Shown: one piece after another, positions 50,723-59,556 of the stretch | How the letters are laid out: the number at the start of each line of letters is the position of its first letter | Numbering within the stretch: the stretch's first letter is position 1 | NCBI RefSeq assembly: GCF_013410105.1 | Contig: NZ_JACCCJ010000002.1 | Span: forward strand, 372,001-436,000 | Length of the DNA: 64,000 nt | Direction: 5' to 3' | Origin: Sphingopyxis sp. JAI108 | GTDB lineage: Bacteria > Pseudomonadota > Alphaproteobacteria > Sphingomonadales > Sphingomonadaceae | Position numbers and translations under genes: made by a program | Notes under the pieces: generated by a model | The model's input: only the letters and a program-made list of their open reading frames with translations | What the model was told of the DNA's origin: nothing | Databases searched by the model: none

Positions 50723-51160
50723 GCATCGGATATTGTGACAACGCCGTGGCAATAGTGTTGCACCGCGGTAAGTGACGGATTTACGGCGATTCGTTGTTTT
50801 GCCTCCGGATTGTCACAAATAAGATACTGAAAACAATAGAAAAAATCGCGTCTTGGCGGGATTCCGGTCCCCCCGGTGAGTCAAGATTTTTATTTCAGTA
50901 TTTTTACATGGCCAGCCCTTGATCGACTCGCCGCGCCCTGACTAGACAGGGGCGTCGTCGGCCTTCGCCGGTGGCCGCCACATCGACATGATTCGCAACT
51001 TTTCGGACCGCTTGTCCGGACAGGAAAGCTGTGCCTTGGCGCAGCTGACGGATCGGCGCGTGGCGGTCGCCCGAAATATCCGGCGCGCGGGGACCTGAGG
51101 GGGCGGCACGGCGTGATAGAGAGCAGCAATCGGCATGAGCAAAACGCAAAGGGCGGAGCG
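50723..51160 (+). promoter_or_regulatory. dnaA upstream region (AT-rich, GANTC-rich)
   Basis: No gene is seen in these 438 bases. They contain a marked AT-rich stretch (about 50815-50850 and 50885-50910) and two 9-base palindromes, TTGTGACAA (50733-50741) and TTGTCACAA (50810-50818). Five GANTC sites occur (50788, 50860, 50878, 50925, 50990), the target of the alphaproteobacterial methylase CcrM. A possible promoter TTGTCA-N17-ACAATA starts at 50810. No clear DnaA box (TTATCCACA) is visible, so I do not call an origin. Confidence 0.55.
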
Positions 51161-52519
51161 ATGAGCGGCGATGCTGCAACGCTTTGGCCGCGCGTGGCGG
51201 AAGGGCTGCGTCGCGACCTTGGCGCGCGCACCTTCGATCATTGGCTGAAGCCTGTGCGCTTTGCCGATTTTTGCTCGCTCTCGGGCGTGATCACGCTCGA
51301 AACGGTCAGCCGCTTCTCGGCAAACTGGATCAACGAGCGGTTCGGCGACCGCCTCGAACTCGCGTGGCGGCAGCAGCTGCCCGCCGTGCGCGGCGTCATG
51401 GTGCGTGGCGGGGCCGCCGCCGACGATCGCGCCGCGGCGCTCGCGGCACCGCCGCTGCCGCGCTTCGATGCGCCGACGCCCGCGGCCAATCCCGCGCTGC
51501 TCGGTTTCGATCCGCGGCTGTCGTTCGACCGTTTCGTCGTCGCGCGCAGCAATATCCTCGCCGCCAACGCCGCGCGCCGCATGGCGATGGTCGAGGCGCC
51601 GCAGTTCAACCCGCTCTATCTGTGCTCGGGCACCGGGCAGGGCAAGACCCACCTCCTCCAGGCGATCGCGCAGGATTATGCCGCGGCGCACCCGACCGCG
51701 AACATCATCCTGATGTCGGCGGAGAAATTCATGCTCGAATTCGTCGGCGCAATGCGCGGCGGCGACATGATGGCATTCAAGGCGCGGCTGCGCGCCGCCG
51801 ACCTGCTGCTGCTCGACGATCTCCAGTTCGTGATCGGCAAGAATTCGACGCAGGAAGAATTGCTCCACACGATCGACGACCTGATGACGGCGGGCAAGCG
51901 CCTCGTCGTCACCGCCGACCGCCCGCCAGCGATGCTCGACGGCGTCGAGGCGCGGCTCCTGTCGCGCCTCTCGGGCGGACTCGTAGCCGATATCGAGGCG
52001 CCCGAGGACGATCTTCGCGAACGCATCATCCGCCAGCGGCTCGCCGCGATGCCAATGGTCGAGGTGCCAGACGCGGTCGTCGCCTATCTGGTCAAGCATT
52101 TCACGCGTAACATCCGCGAGCTCGAAGGTGCGCTCAACAAGCTGCTGGCCTACGCCGCGCTCACCGGCACGACCGTCGACCTGACGCTGGCCGAAGACCG
52201 GCTCGCCGAAAATGTCCGCAGCGCGCGCCCGCGCATCACGATCGACGAGATCCAGCGCGCGGTGTGCGCACACTACCGGCTCGACAAGTCCGAAATGGCG
52301 TCGAAGCGCCGCGTGCGCGCGATCGCCCGCCCGCGCCAGGTCGCGATGTATCTCGCCAAGGAACTCACGCCGCGCTCCTATCCGGAGATCGGGCGCCGCT
52401 TCGGCGGGCGCGACCATTCGACGGTGATCCACGCGGTGCGCACGGTCGAGGCGCTCCGCGTCGCCGACAGCGAACTCGACGCCGAGATCGCCGCGATCCG
52501 CCGCGCCCTCAACAGCTGA
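51161..52519 (+). CDS. dnaA: Chromosomal replication initiator protein DnaA
   Basis: This 452-residue AAA+ initiator has four parts. Domain I is LWPRVAEGLRRDLGARTFDHWLKPV. A proline/alanine-rich linker is at about 95-125. The AAA+ core begins at LSFDRFVVARSN, with Walker A SGTGQGKTH and Walker B LLLLDDLQF; TADRPPAMLDGVEARLLSRLSGG is the sensor region. DNA-binding domain IV has RPRQVAMYLAKELT and the signature GGRDHSTVIHAVRTVE. Walker A differs from the usual GxxGLGKTH but keeps all key residues. The ATG at 51161 has GGGCGGAG upstream and overlaps the stop of a 9-codon ORF starting at 51135. Confidence 0.97.
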   Translation: MSGDAATLWPRVAEGLRRDLGARTFDHWLKPVRFADFCSLSGVITLETVSRFSANWINERFGDRLELAWRQQLPAVRGVMVRGGAAADDRAAALAAPPLPRFDAPTPAANPALLGFDPRLSFDRFVVARSNILAANAARRMAMVEAPQFNPLYLCSGTGQGKTHLLQAIAQDYAAAHPTANIILMSAEKFMLEFVGAMRGGDMMAFKARLRAADLLLLDDLQFVIGKNSTQEELLHTIDDLMTAGKRLVVTADRPPAMLDGVEARLLSRLSGGLVADIEAPEDDLRERIIRQRLAAMPMVEVPDAVVAYLVKHFTRNIRELEGALNKLLAYAALTGTTVDLTLAEDRLAENVRSARPRITIDEIQRAVCAHYRLDKSEMASKRRVRAIARPRQVAMYLAKELTPRSYPEIGRRFGGRDHSTVIHAVRTVEALRVADSELDAEIAAIRRALNS

Positions 52520-52654
52520 TCGACAAGTTTATACCGGGATTATCCCCGGAGATATCCCCATGCTGCGGGAGGTGGTTTGATCGTCCGCCAGGGTGACGAG
52601 AATTTGATGTCTGCTCTCGGTAGAAAGCCGACATTGCTGCCTCTCCAAACCCAA

Positions 52655-52690
52655 AAAAGGCCCGCTTTCCTTCCGGAAGGCGGGCCTTTT
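52655..52690. terminator. Bidirectional intrinsic terminator between dnaA and the DUF4136 lipoprotein gene
   Basis: Arms 52655-52670 and 52675-52690 pair over 16 bases with one mismatch (AAAAGGCCCGC ... GCGGGCCTTTT), with a 4-base loop. A- and T-runs on both sides allow use from either strand. It separates the convergent dnaA and lipoprotein genes. Confidence 0.88.
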
Positions 52691-52711
52691 ATTTTCTGGC
52701 GTCGAGATCGC

Positions 52712-53401
52712 TCAGCCCTTTTCGGGCGGCGCTACCGTAATCCGAACCCGCTCCCCCGAATTGCCGGGAAAGTCGGTGAACATCGCTTCGACGAGGTTCG
52801 GGACCAGCGCCTGCAGATTATTGTCGCGCGACTGCGCCTCGGCATGGCCCTCGAACAGGCGCGAGCCGTCGGCGGCGCGGTTGATCTGCAGGTTCAGCCC
52901 GCTGGTGTAGACGGTGTAGCTCGACACGTCGTTATAGCCCCAGCCGGGACCGAAACCGCCCCACAGGAAGGGATCGCGATAGCCATAGACATAGCGCCGC
53001 CCGCCGCGGCCCGCGACGATCACCGGGCGATAGAAGCCGCGGCCGTAATAGCCGCCGTACCAGGGGTCGCCGAAACCGGGGCTCGACACGACGCGTTCGC
53101 GGCCCTTGTCGACCCCGTAATCCATGCGGACGACCAGGTCGGCGCGTTCGCCGTTCGCCGCGGGGCGATAGCCGTAACGCGTCAGTTCGCCCGCGACCAT
53201 ATTCGCATATTGGCCGAACTCGATGCCACCCTGCAGCGCGGGGTTGCTTGCCTCGACGACGAAGCTCTGGCCCTGCGGCGCGGGCAGTTGCGACTGGAAG
53301 CGCGCGACATCGGCCTTGAACGGGGTCGCGCAGCCCGCGAGCGCGAGTGCCGCGCCCGTCAGGACGGCCAGGCCCAGCCGCCGGAAATTGATCTTGCTCA
53401 T
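52712..53401 (-). CDS. DUF4136 domain lipoprotein
   Basis: This 229-residue envelope lipoprotein has signal and lipobox LALAGC (lipid cysteine at residue 24). The body has the DUF4136 pattern: FVVEASNPALQGGIEFGQYANMVAGELTRYGY, ADLVVRMDYGVDKG, and a Tyr/Gly-rich loop (DPWYGGYYGRGFYRPV, GYRDPFLWGGFGPGWGYND). It ends with LFEGHAEAQSRDNNLQALVPNLVEAMFTDFPGNSG. The function of the family is unknown, and it is usually found at the outer membrane. The ATG at 53399-53401 has ACGGAG upstream. Confidence 0.88.
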   Translation of the reverse strand: MSKINFRRLGLAVLTGAALALAGCATPFKADVARFQSQLPAPQGQSFVVEASNPALQGGIEFGQYANMVAGELTRYGYRPAANGERADLVVRMDYGVDKGRERVVSSPGFGDPWYGGYYGRGFYRPVIVAGRGGRRYVYGYRDPFLWGGFGPGWGYNDVSSYTVYTSGLNLQINRAADGSRLFEGHAEAQSRDNNLQALVPNLVEAMFTDFPGNSGERVRITVAPPEKG

Positions 53402-53586
53402 CGTCTTGGCTCCGTGATTCGGTTGCGCGTTCACGCCGCGCTTTCATACCATAGACTATGCCGACGCGACTTAACCTTGGTTGAACCCGTTTCGTCGCAC
53501 GGCGTTCCACGTACCGATATGGGGACGCGAAACGCCAAGACAAGAAATTTCGCCCTGAAACAATGCCGAAACCGCGCGCACAAGCG

Positions 53587-54594
53587 TCAGCGACAAAGCC
53601 CCAGTGCGGCATAGGCGGCGTCGAGCGTCGGCTTCGCGAGCGCACGCGCCTTCCCGGCGCCCTTGTCGAGGATCGCGTCGAGCGCGGCGGTATCGTCCTT
53701 GAGTGCGACGAAGCGCGCGTTGATCGGGCCCAGCTTTTCGATCAGCAATTCGCCGAGCGCGGGCTTGAACGCCCCGAACCCTTGCCCCGCATGGTCGCGC
53801 AGCACCGCATCGACGCTCGTATCGGCAAGCGCGGCATAGATGCCGACAAGGTTGCGCGCCTCGGGACGTCCCTCAAGCCCTTCGGCTTCGGACGGCAGCA
53901 CCTCGGGATCGGTCTTCGCCTTGCGGATTTTCTGCATCATCGTGTCGGCATCGTCGGTCAGGTTGATGCGGCTCATGTCCGACGGGTCGGACTTGGACAT
54001 CTTCGCGGCGCCGTCGCGCAGGCTCATGATACGCGCCATGCCCGCCGGGATGATCGGTTCGGGCAGCGTGAACACCGGTGCCGCTTCGCTGGCATAATCA
54101 TTGTTGAATTTCTGCGCGATGTCGCGCGCGAGCTCGAGATGCTGCTTCTGGTCCTCGCCCACGGGGACGTGCGTCGTCTGATAGAGCAGCACGTCGGCCG
54201 CTTGCAGCACCGGGTAGGTATAGAGCGCCGCCGACGCGCTTTCGCGATTCTTGCCCGACTTGTCCTTGAACTGCGTCATGCGGTTGAGCCAGCCGAGCCG
54301 CGCGGTGCCGTTCAGCAGCCATTGCAGCTCGGCATGCGCGGGAACGCGCGCCTGATTGAAGAGGATCGAGCGGTCGGTGTCGATCCCGCAGGCGACCAGC
54401 GCGGCGGTCATCGCGCGCGTGTTGGCGGTCAGCTCGGCGGGCACATGCGGCATCGAGATCGCGTGCAGGTCGGCGAGGAAATAAAGCTTCTCGCCCTCCA
54501 TCTCGTCCTGCATGCGCACCCAGTTGCGGATCGCGCCCAGATAATTGCCGAGGTGCAAATTTCCGGTGGGCTGGATGCCCGATAGCGTCCGCAT
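53587..54594 (-). CDS. trpS: Tryptophanyl-tRNA synthetase
   Basis: This 335-residue class I synthetase charges tRNA-Trp. The N-terminus RTLSGIQPTGNLHLGNYLGAIRNWV includes the HIGH-like HLGN (14-17). The ATP loop KMSKSDPSD is intact, and LYFLADLHAIS and PVGEDQKQHLELARDIA are typical. The length is standard. It lies 21 bases downstream of murJ on the same strand and likely shares its transcript. Confidence 0.98.
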   Translation of the reverse strand: MRTLSGIQPTGNLHLGNYLGAIRNWVRMQDEMEGEKLYFLADLHAISMPHVPAELTANTRAMTAALVACGIDTDRSILFNQARVPAHAELQWLLNGTARLGWLNRMTQFKDKSGKNRESASAALYTYPVLQAADVLLYQTTHVPVGEDQKQHLELARDIAQKFNNDYASEAAPVFTLPEPIIPAGMARIMSLRDGAAKMSKSDPSDMSRINLTDDADTMMQKIRKAKTDPEVLPSEAEGLEGRPEARNLVGIYAALADTSVDAVLRDHAGQGFGAFKPALGELLIEKLGPINARFVALKDDTAALDAILDKGAGKARALAKPTLDAAYAALGLCR

Positions 54595-54615
54595 GTCGAT
54601 CGTCCCGTCTGAGGT

Positions 54616-56193
54616 TTAGAGTTGGCGTCGGCGCAGCTGGCCGACGGTGTCGCGATTGACCACGCCGAACAGCAAGGCGCAACCGAAGAATATGACCGCG
54701 CCCGTCGCGACGAGCGCGGCGAGCGCGACGATCCGTTCGAGCACGCCGCCGGTGAAGGCGCCGCCCGCCAGCGGGATCGCATAATGGAGCGCCGCCGCCA
54801 TCGCCGCCGCGGCGAGGACGATGCGCGCGATTCGTCCCGCCACCTGCCCGGTCAGGCGGAACATTCCACTGCGGTGGAGGATGGCATAGAGCATCGCCAC
54901 ATTGCACCAGGCGGCGACCGACCCCGCCAGCGCAAGCCCCACGATGCCGAGCGGCGGGATCAGCAGCAGGTTGAGCGCGATGTTGACCGCCAGCGAAATC
55001 GCCGCGGTCCACACCGGCGTGCGCGTGTCCTTGCGCGCGAAGAAATTGGGGACGAGCACCTTGACCAGCACATAGGCGGGCAGGCCGACGACAAGCCCGC
55101 CGACGACCGCGCCGGTCGCAAGCCCGTCGGCGGCGCTATATTGCCCGCCGACGTAAAAGGCGCTGGTGATCGAGGGGCCCGCGACGAACAGCGCGACGGC
55201 GGCGGGCACCGTGAGCAGCATCGCCAGTTCGACCGCATTGCTCTGCAGCCGGAAGGCGCCGTCGCGATCGTCCTGTGCGACGAAGCGCGACAGCGCGGGC
55301 AGGATCGCCGTGCCGAGCGCGATGCCGATGATCCCGAGCGGCAGCTGGTTGAGCCGGTCGGCCATTGCCAGATAGGTGATGCTCTTGTCGGGCAGCGTCG
55401 CGATGAAGAAGAGGTCGATGAAGCGGCTGATCTGATAGACGCCGGCACCGAACACCGCGGGCAGGATCAGCGCACCCATTTCGCGCACGCCCGCCGTCAG
55501 CCGCGGTCGGCGCAACGCGGGGCGAAATCCCGACCGCCGTATCCAATAATAGAGCCAGGCGAGCTGGAACAGGCCCGACAGCGAGACCGAAATCGCCAGA
55601 TAGAGCCCGGTTGCCGCCTTCGCCGCTTCGCCGCCGTCGCCGGTGGCGAGGCCGAGCAGCAGCGCACCGATCAGGCAGATGTTGAGCAGGATCGGCGCGG
55701 CGGCGGCGGCGGCGAAGCGCGACAGGCTGTTGAGAACCGCCGCGAACAAAGTCGCGACGCTCATGAAAGCCAGATAGGGAAAGGCGATCCGCGCCATCAG
55801 GACGGCAAGGTCGAAGGTTTCGCCGTCGGCCTGCAGCGCGTCGCTTGCGAACAGCCCCATCACCCACGGCATGACGATCAGCAGCAGCGCCGAAAAGACG
55901 ATCAGCACCGGGATCAGCACCGCGAGCACCGCGTCGGCGAAGGCGCGCGCCTCGCCATGGTCGCCGTCCTTCGTCATCCGCTGGTTGAACAACGGGATGA
56001 AGGCGGCGGCGAATGCGCCTTCGGCGAACAGGCGGCGGAAAATATTGGGCAGCTGGAAGGCGAGCTGCCACGCGTCGGCGACGCCGCCGGCGCCGAGAAT
56101 GCGACTGAGCAGCATGTCGCGCGCGAAGCCGAAAATGCGGCTGACCATCGTCAGGCCGCCGATCGTCCCCACGCTTTTGACGAGGCTGCTCAA
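54616..56193 (-). CDS. murJ: Lipid II flippase MurJ
   Basis: This 525-residue membrane protein has about fourteen helices and flips lipid II for peptidoglycan synthesis. The N-terminus SLVKSVGTIGGLTMVSRIFGFARDMLLSRILGAGGVADAWQLAFQLPNIFRRLFAEGAFAAAFIPLF is the MviN/MurJ signature. It has the charged residues of helix 1-2 and the PNIFRR loop intact. The start appears to be a TTG at 56191-56193; an in-frame GTG at residue 8 is less likely. Its order with trpS and secB is common in related bacteria. Confidence 0.95.
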   Translation of the reverse strand: MSSLVKSVGTIGGLTMVSRIFGFARDMLLSRILGAGGVADAWQLAFQLPNIFRRLFAEGAFAAAFIPLFNQRMTKDGDHGEARAFADAVLAVLIPVLIVFSALLLIVMPWVMGLFASDALQADGETFDLAVLMARIAFPYLAFMSVATLFAAVLNSLSRFAAAAAAPILLNICLIGALLLGLATGDGGEAAKAATGLYLAISVSLSGLFQLAWLYYWIRRSGFRPALRRPRLTAGVREMGALILPAVFGAGVYQISRFIDLFFIATLPDKSITYLAMADRLNQLPLGIIGIALGTAILPALSRFVAQDDRDGAFRLQSNAVELAMLLTVPAAVALFVAGPSITSAFYVGGQYSAADGLATGAVVGGLVVGLPAYVLVKVLVPNFFARKDTRTPVWTAAISLAVNIALNLLLIPPLGIVGLALAGSVAAWCNVAMLYAILHRSGMFRLTGQVAGRIARIVLAAAAMAAALHYAIPLAGGAFTGGVLERIVALAALVATGAVIFFGCALLFGVVNRDTVGQLRRRQL

Positions 56194-56219
56194 GTCTTCA
56201 GCCCGCCCCGCTCAGGGGC

Positions 56220-56735
56220 TTATGCCTGGCCGACCGTGACTTCGCCGGCCGCTTCGGCCTGCGTCGCCTGCACCTGCTGCATGAACAGGCCGTGGAAATC
56301 GATCGGTTCGAGCAGCAGCGGCGGGAAACCGCCATCCTGCACCGCATCGGCGACGACGCGGCGCGCGAAGGGGAAGAGGATGCGCGGCGCTTCGGCAAGG
56401 AAGAAGGGCTGCAGTTGGTCGTCGGGGACGTTGCGGACGCCGAACAACCCGGCATATTTCAGGTCGATCACGAAGCTCGTGCCCTGTTCGGTCTTCGACG
56501 TCACGTCGATCTTCAGCGTCACTTCATACAGATTGTCGCCGACGCTGTCGGCGGCGATGTTGAACTGGACATCGACCTGCGGCGCTTCCTGCCACTGATA
56601 GACGGCGGGCGCGTTCGGATTTTCGAACGAAAGATCCTTCACATATTGCGAGATCAGGCCGATCGCCGGGCTCGTGTCTTCGCCGTTCGGCTGCAGGGCG
56701 GGATTGTTGAGGTCGGGGCTCGTTTCGTCGGCCAT
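56220..56735 (-). CDS. secB: Protein-export chaperone SecB
   Basis: This 171-residue cytosolic chaperone keeps preproteins unfolded and hands them to SecA. The family segments are ISQYVKDLSFENPNAP, DVQFNIAADSVGDNLYEVTLKIDVTSK, FVIDLKYAGLFGVRNVPDDQLQPFFLAEAPRILFPFARRVVADAVQDGGFPPLLLEPIDFHGLFMQQV. The C-terminal tail is Gln/Ala-rich. The ATG at 56733-56735 follows GAAAGTTCCTTTCATC, a weak ribosome-binding region. It is divergent from the Tim44-like gene. Confidence 0.97.
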   Translation of the reverse strand: MADETSPDLNNPALQPNGEDTSPAIGLISQYVKDLSFENPNAPAVYQWQEAPQVDVQFNIAADSVGDNLYEVTLKIDVTSKTEQGTSFVIDLKYAGLFGVRNVPDDQLQPFFLAEAPRILFPFARRVVADAVQDGGFPPLLLEPIDFHGLFMQQVQATQAEAAGEVTVGQA

Positions 56736-56986
56736 GATGAAAGGAACTTTCGCTAAAAGATGGAAACAATATCCGCATCCGCGCGGCTGTACGGAACCGC
56801 GGCGCACGGTTGCCGGGGCGCTTAGCAGCGCCCGGCAGCCAGCACAATGGCCGCCTGAGGGGTGCGCCGGTTGAGGGGGAATCGTTGACCTGCCCCGCCG
56901 GAGCGGTCATGGCTATTTGAAACTAGGCGGCGTATCGCCTATGTATCGACAGATATGTTTCTGCTCTCCGCATTGGACTTTTGCCC

Positions 56987-57649
56987 GTGACCGCTTTTTC
57001 GATCGTCCTGCTCGCCATGATCGCCGCCTTCCTCGGGATGCGGCTCTACTCGGTGCTCGGCAAGCGCACGGGGCATGAGCAAGAGCCCGTGTTGCCGCGC
57101 GAGCGCGCAGCCGCGACGCCGGTCCGCCTCGACGAAGGCGACGGCGCGCCGGCCGTGGTGCCCGCATCCGCCGACACGGCGGGGCTGGTCTATGAGCCCG
57201 GTGCCGAGGCCGGCCTGCGCCAGTTGCTCGCGACCGACCGGAATTTCGACGCCGGCCGCTTCATGGAAGGCGCCGAGGCGGCGTATCGCATGATCCTCGA
57301 GGCCTATTGGAAGGGCGACCGCGACACGCTGCGCGACCTCTGCGACGATGACAGCTACGACGCTTTCGTCGAAGCGATCGAAGCCCGCGAAGCGCGCGGC
57401 GAAACGTTGGAAAATCGCTTGATCGGTATCGATTCGGCCAAGATCACCGCAGTCGAGATGAGCCGCAGCGAAGCGCGCGTGACCGTGCGCTACCACGCCG
57501 ACATCAGCGCGATCACACGCGATGCCGACGGCAAGCTGATCGCCGGGTCGATGAGCGACGCGGCACAGGCCGACGATCTCTGGACCTTCCGCCGCCAGAT
57601 CGGCAGCAACGACCCCAATTGGGTGCTCGACGAAGCCGAATCGGCCTGA
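56987..57649 (+). CDS. Tim44-like domain membrane protein (TimA-type)
   Basis: This 220-residue protein has one N-terminal transmembrane helix (AFSIVLLAMIAAFLGMRLYSVLG). A short linker follows, then a Tim44/TimA domain with FMEGAEAAYRMILEAYWKGDRDTLRDLCDDDSYDAFVEAIEAREARGETLENRLIGIDSAKITA. Homologs of mitochondrial Tim44 in alphaproteobacteria are inner-membrane proteins of uncertain role, linked with secB and mltA as here. I use the GTG at 56987; a TTG at 56981 in the same frame is possible and neither has a strong Shine-Dalgarno. mltA starts 4 bases after its stop. Confidence 0.88.
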   Translation: MTAFSIVLLAMIAAFLGMRLYSVLGKRTGHEQEPVLPRERAAATPVRLDEGDGAPAVVPASADTAGLVYEPGAEAGLRQLLATDRNFDAGRFMEGAEAAYRMILEAYWKGDRDTLRDLCDDDSYDAFVEAIEAREARGETLENRLIGIDSAKITAVEMSRSEARVTVRYHADISAITRDADGKLIAGSMSDAAQADDLWTFRRQIGSNDPNWVLDEAESA

Positions 57650-57653
57650 TCGC

Positions 57654-58979
57654 ATGATCCGGGCGGTGGGGGCGCCGCGCGCGCGGACTTTCGGATTCGC
57701 GCTGTTCGCCGCCCTGCCGCTGCTGTCGGGCTGCGCCTCGGTCGTGCCTGCGGCGGACGGCAGCCGCCCGGCGACAGCCACCCCCGCGCCATCGCGACCG
57801 GCCGGCACCCCGCGTCCCTATGTGCCGCGCCCGTCCGAGCGCCCCGGCGCCGCGGCGCAGCCGGTTCCCGCCACCCCGCGCGCGCCGCTTCCTGCCGCCG
57901 CGACCCCGGCCGAGGCAACGACCGCCGCCGCCAGCGGCGTGATCGCCGGTCCCGATTTCGCAACGCTCGGCGTGACCGCCGAGCAGGCGGCAGCCGCGCT
58001 TGCCGCTTTCCGCATCAGCTGCCCTTCGGTGCAGCGGCGCACCGATACGAGCGGCCTGACGTTGGGCGCCGACTGGGGCGAAAGCTGCAGCGCGGCGAAA
58101 AACTGGGCGGACAGTGACGCGCTGACCTTCTTCGCGCGCTATTTCGGCACGGTGCAGGTCGGCGCGGGCACCGCTTTCGTCACCGGCTATTACGAACCCG
58201 AAATCGCCGCTTCGCGGGACCAGCGGCCGGGTTATGACATCCCCATCTACCGCCGCCCAGCCGACCTCGTCGAAGTCGATCTCGGCCAGTTCGCCGACGA
58301 CCTCAAGGGCCGCAAGATCCGCGGCCGAGTCGAGGACGGCAATTTTGTCCGCTATTACGACCGCACGGCGATCGAAAGCGGTGCGCTCGAGGGGCGCGGA
58401 CTCGAAATCGCCTGGGCAGCCGACGCCGCCGAATTCTTCTTCCTGCAGGTGCAGGGCTCGGGCCGCCTGCGCCTGCCCGACGGCGGCGTCATGCGGATCG
58501 GCTACGACACGCAGAACGGCCGCGGCTATGTCGGCATCGGCAAGTTGCTGCTCGACCGCGGCGAATTACAGCGCGGGCAGGCATCGATGCAGGGCATCCT
58601 CGACTATCTGCGCGCCGATCCGGTGCGCGGCGCCGCGGTGATGAACGAGAACCCCAGCTGGGTCTTCTTCCGCGAACTCACCGGCCCTGGCCCGCTCGGC
58701 GCGCTCGGCGTGCCCGTGACCGGCCGCGCGAGCGTCGCCGCCGATCCCAAATATGTGCCGCTCGGCGCGCCCGTCTTCCTCTCGCTCGACCGCGCCGAAC
58801 CGAACGGTCTGTGGGTGGCGCAGGACACCGGCGGCGCGATCAAGGGCGCCAACCGCTTCGACAGCTTTTGGGGCGCGGGCGAGGATGCGCGCGCGATCGC
58901 GGGCGGCATGGCGGCGCGCGGTTCGGCGCTGCTCCTGCTCCCGCGCGCGAGCATCGCGCGGCTGATCCCGGCGCCTTGA
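57654..58979 (+). CDS. mltA: Membrane-bound lytic murein transglycosylase A
   Basis: This 441-residue lipoprotein (lipobox LLSGC, residues 23-27) cuts glycan strands with anhydro-muramic acid formation. A Pro/Ala-rich linker of about 65 residues follows the lipid cysteine. The MltA domain shows ALTFFARYFGTVQVG, TGYYEPEIAASRDQRPGYDIPIYRRP and AWAADAAEFFFLQVQGSGRLRL. The 3D domain at the C-terminus is WVAQDTGGAIKGANRFDSFWGAGEDA, with the catalytic aspartate expected here. It is in an operon with the Tim44-like and Smr genes. Confidence 0.95.
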   Translation: MIRAVGAPRARTFGFALFAALPLLSGCASVVPAADGSRPATATPAPSRPAGTPRPYVPRPSERPGAAAQPVPATPRAPLPAAATPAEATTAAASGVIAGPDFATLGVTAEQAAAALAAFRISCPSVQRRTDTSGLTLGADWGESCSAAKNWADSDALTFFARYFGTVQVGAGTAFVTGYYEPEIAASRDQRPGYDIPIYRRPADLVEVDLGQFADDLKGRKIRGRVEDGNFVRYYDRTAIESGALEGRGLEIAWAADAAEFFFLQVQGSGRLRLPDGGVMRIGYDTQNGRGYVGIGKLLLDRGELQRGQASMQGILDYLRADPVRGAAVMNENPSWVFFRELTGPGPLGALGVPVTGRASVAADPKYVPLGAPVFLSLDRAEPNGLWVAQDTGGAIKGANRFDSFWGAGEDARAIAGGMAARGSALLLLPRASIARLIPAP

Positions 58980-58980
58980 T

Positions 58981-59556
58981 GTGCCGCGGCGCCTCGCTCC
59001 CGACGAAACGGCGCTGTGGAAAAAGGTCGCGGCAACGGTAACGCCGCTGCCGAGGCCGACGGCGCCGCTCGCCCCTGCGGCACCGCCGACCGTCAAGCCG
59101 CCCAAACCGACCCCGCGCGGCACCGCCGCGCCGGCCGCGGCACCGCGTCCCGCGGTGAAGCTTCCGCCGCCGCGGCGCGCGCACAGTCAGGCAACGCTCG
59201 ACGGCCATTGGGACCGCCGCCTGAGGAAGGGGCTTGTCCGCCCCGACATGAGCATCGACCTTCACGGCCACAGCCTCGCTTCGGCTCAGGCCTTGCTCGA
59301 CGATGCGATCGGGCGTGCGCTGCTGCGCGGCGCGCGCGTGCTGCTCGTCGTCGCGGGGCGGCTGCGTCCCGGCGCCGACCGCCTGCCGATGATGCACGGC
59401 GACCCGCGCCCGCGCGGTGCGATCCGCGCCTCGCTTCCCGACTGGCTTGCTTATTCGCCCTATGCCGACCAGATCGTCGCGCTCCGCCCCGCGCACATCA
59501 GCCACGGCGGCGGGGGGGCGGTCTATGTGATCCTGCGGCGATCCCGCGAGGATTAA
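58981..59556 (+). CDS. Smr domain protein (MutS2 C-terminal-like)
   Basis: This 191-residue protein has a Pro/Ala-rich N-terminal half, then an Smr domain: DMSIDLHGHSLASAQALLDDAIGRALLRGARVLLVVAGR, with the LDxHG-type motif (IDLHGHS). It ends with HISHGGGGAVYVILRRSRED containing the terminal GGxGA-like segment. Smr domains cut nucleic acids or bind ribosomes in some proteins; the role here is unknown. The start is a GTG at 58981, two bases after the mltA stop. Its stop overlaps the convergent dapE stop by two bases within TTAA. Confidence 0.9.
   Translation: MPRRLAPDETALWKKVAATVTPLPRPTAPLAPAAPPTVKPPKPTPRGTAAPAAAPRPAVKLPPPRRAHSQATLDGHWDRRLRKGLVRPDMSIDLHGHSLASAQALLDDAIGRALLRGARVLLVVAGRLRPGADRLPMMHGDPRPRGAIRASLPDWLAYSPYADQIVALRPAHISHGGGGAVYVILRRSRED

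Noticed and set aside
52520..52560. Possible DnaA boxes (TTATCCCCGG, ATATCCCCAT) after dnaA
   Set aside because: They do not match TTATCCACA well and are only two; an origin cannot be claimed.
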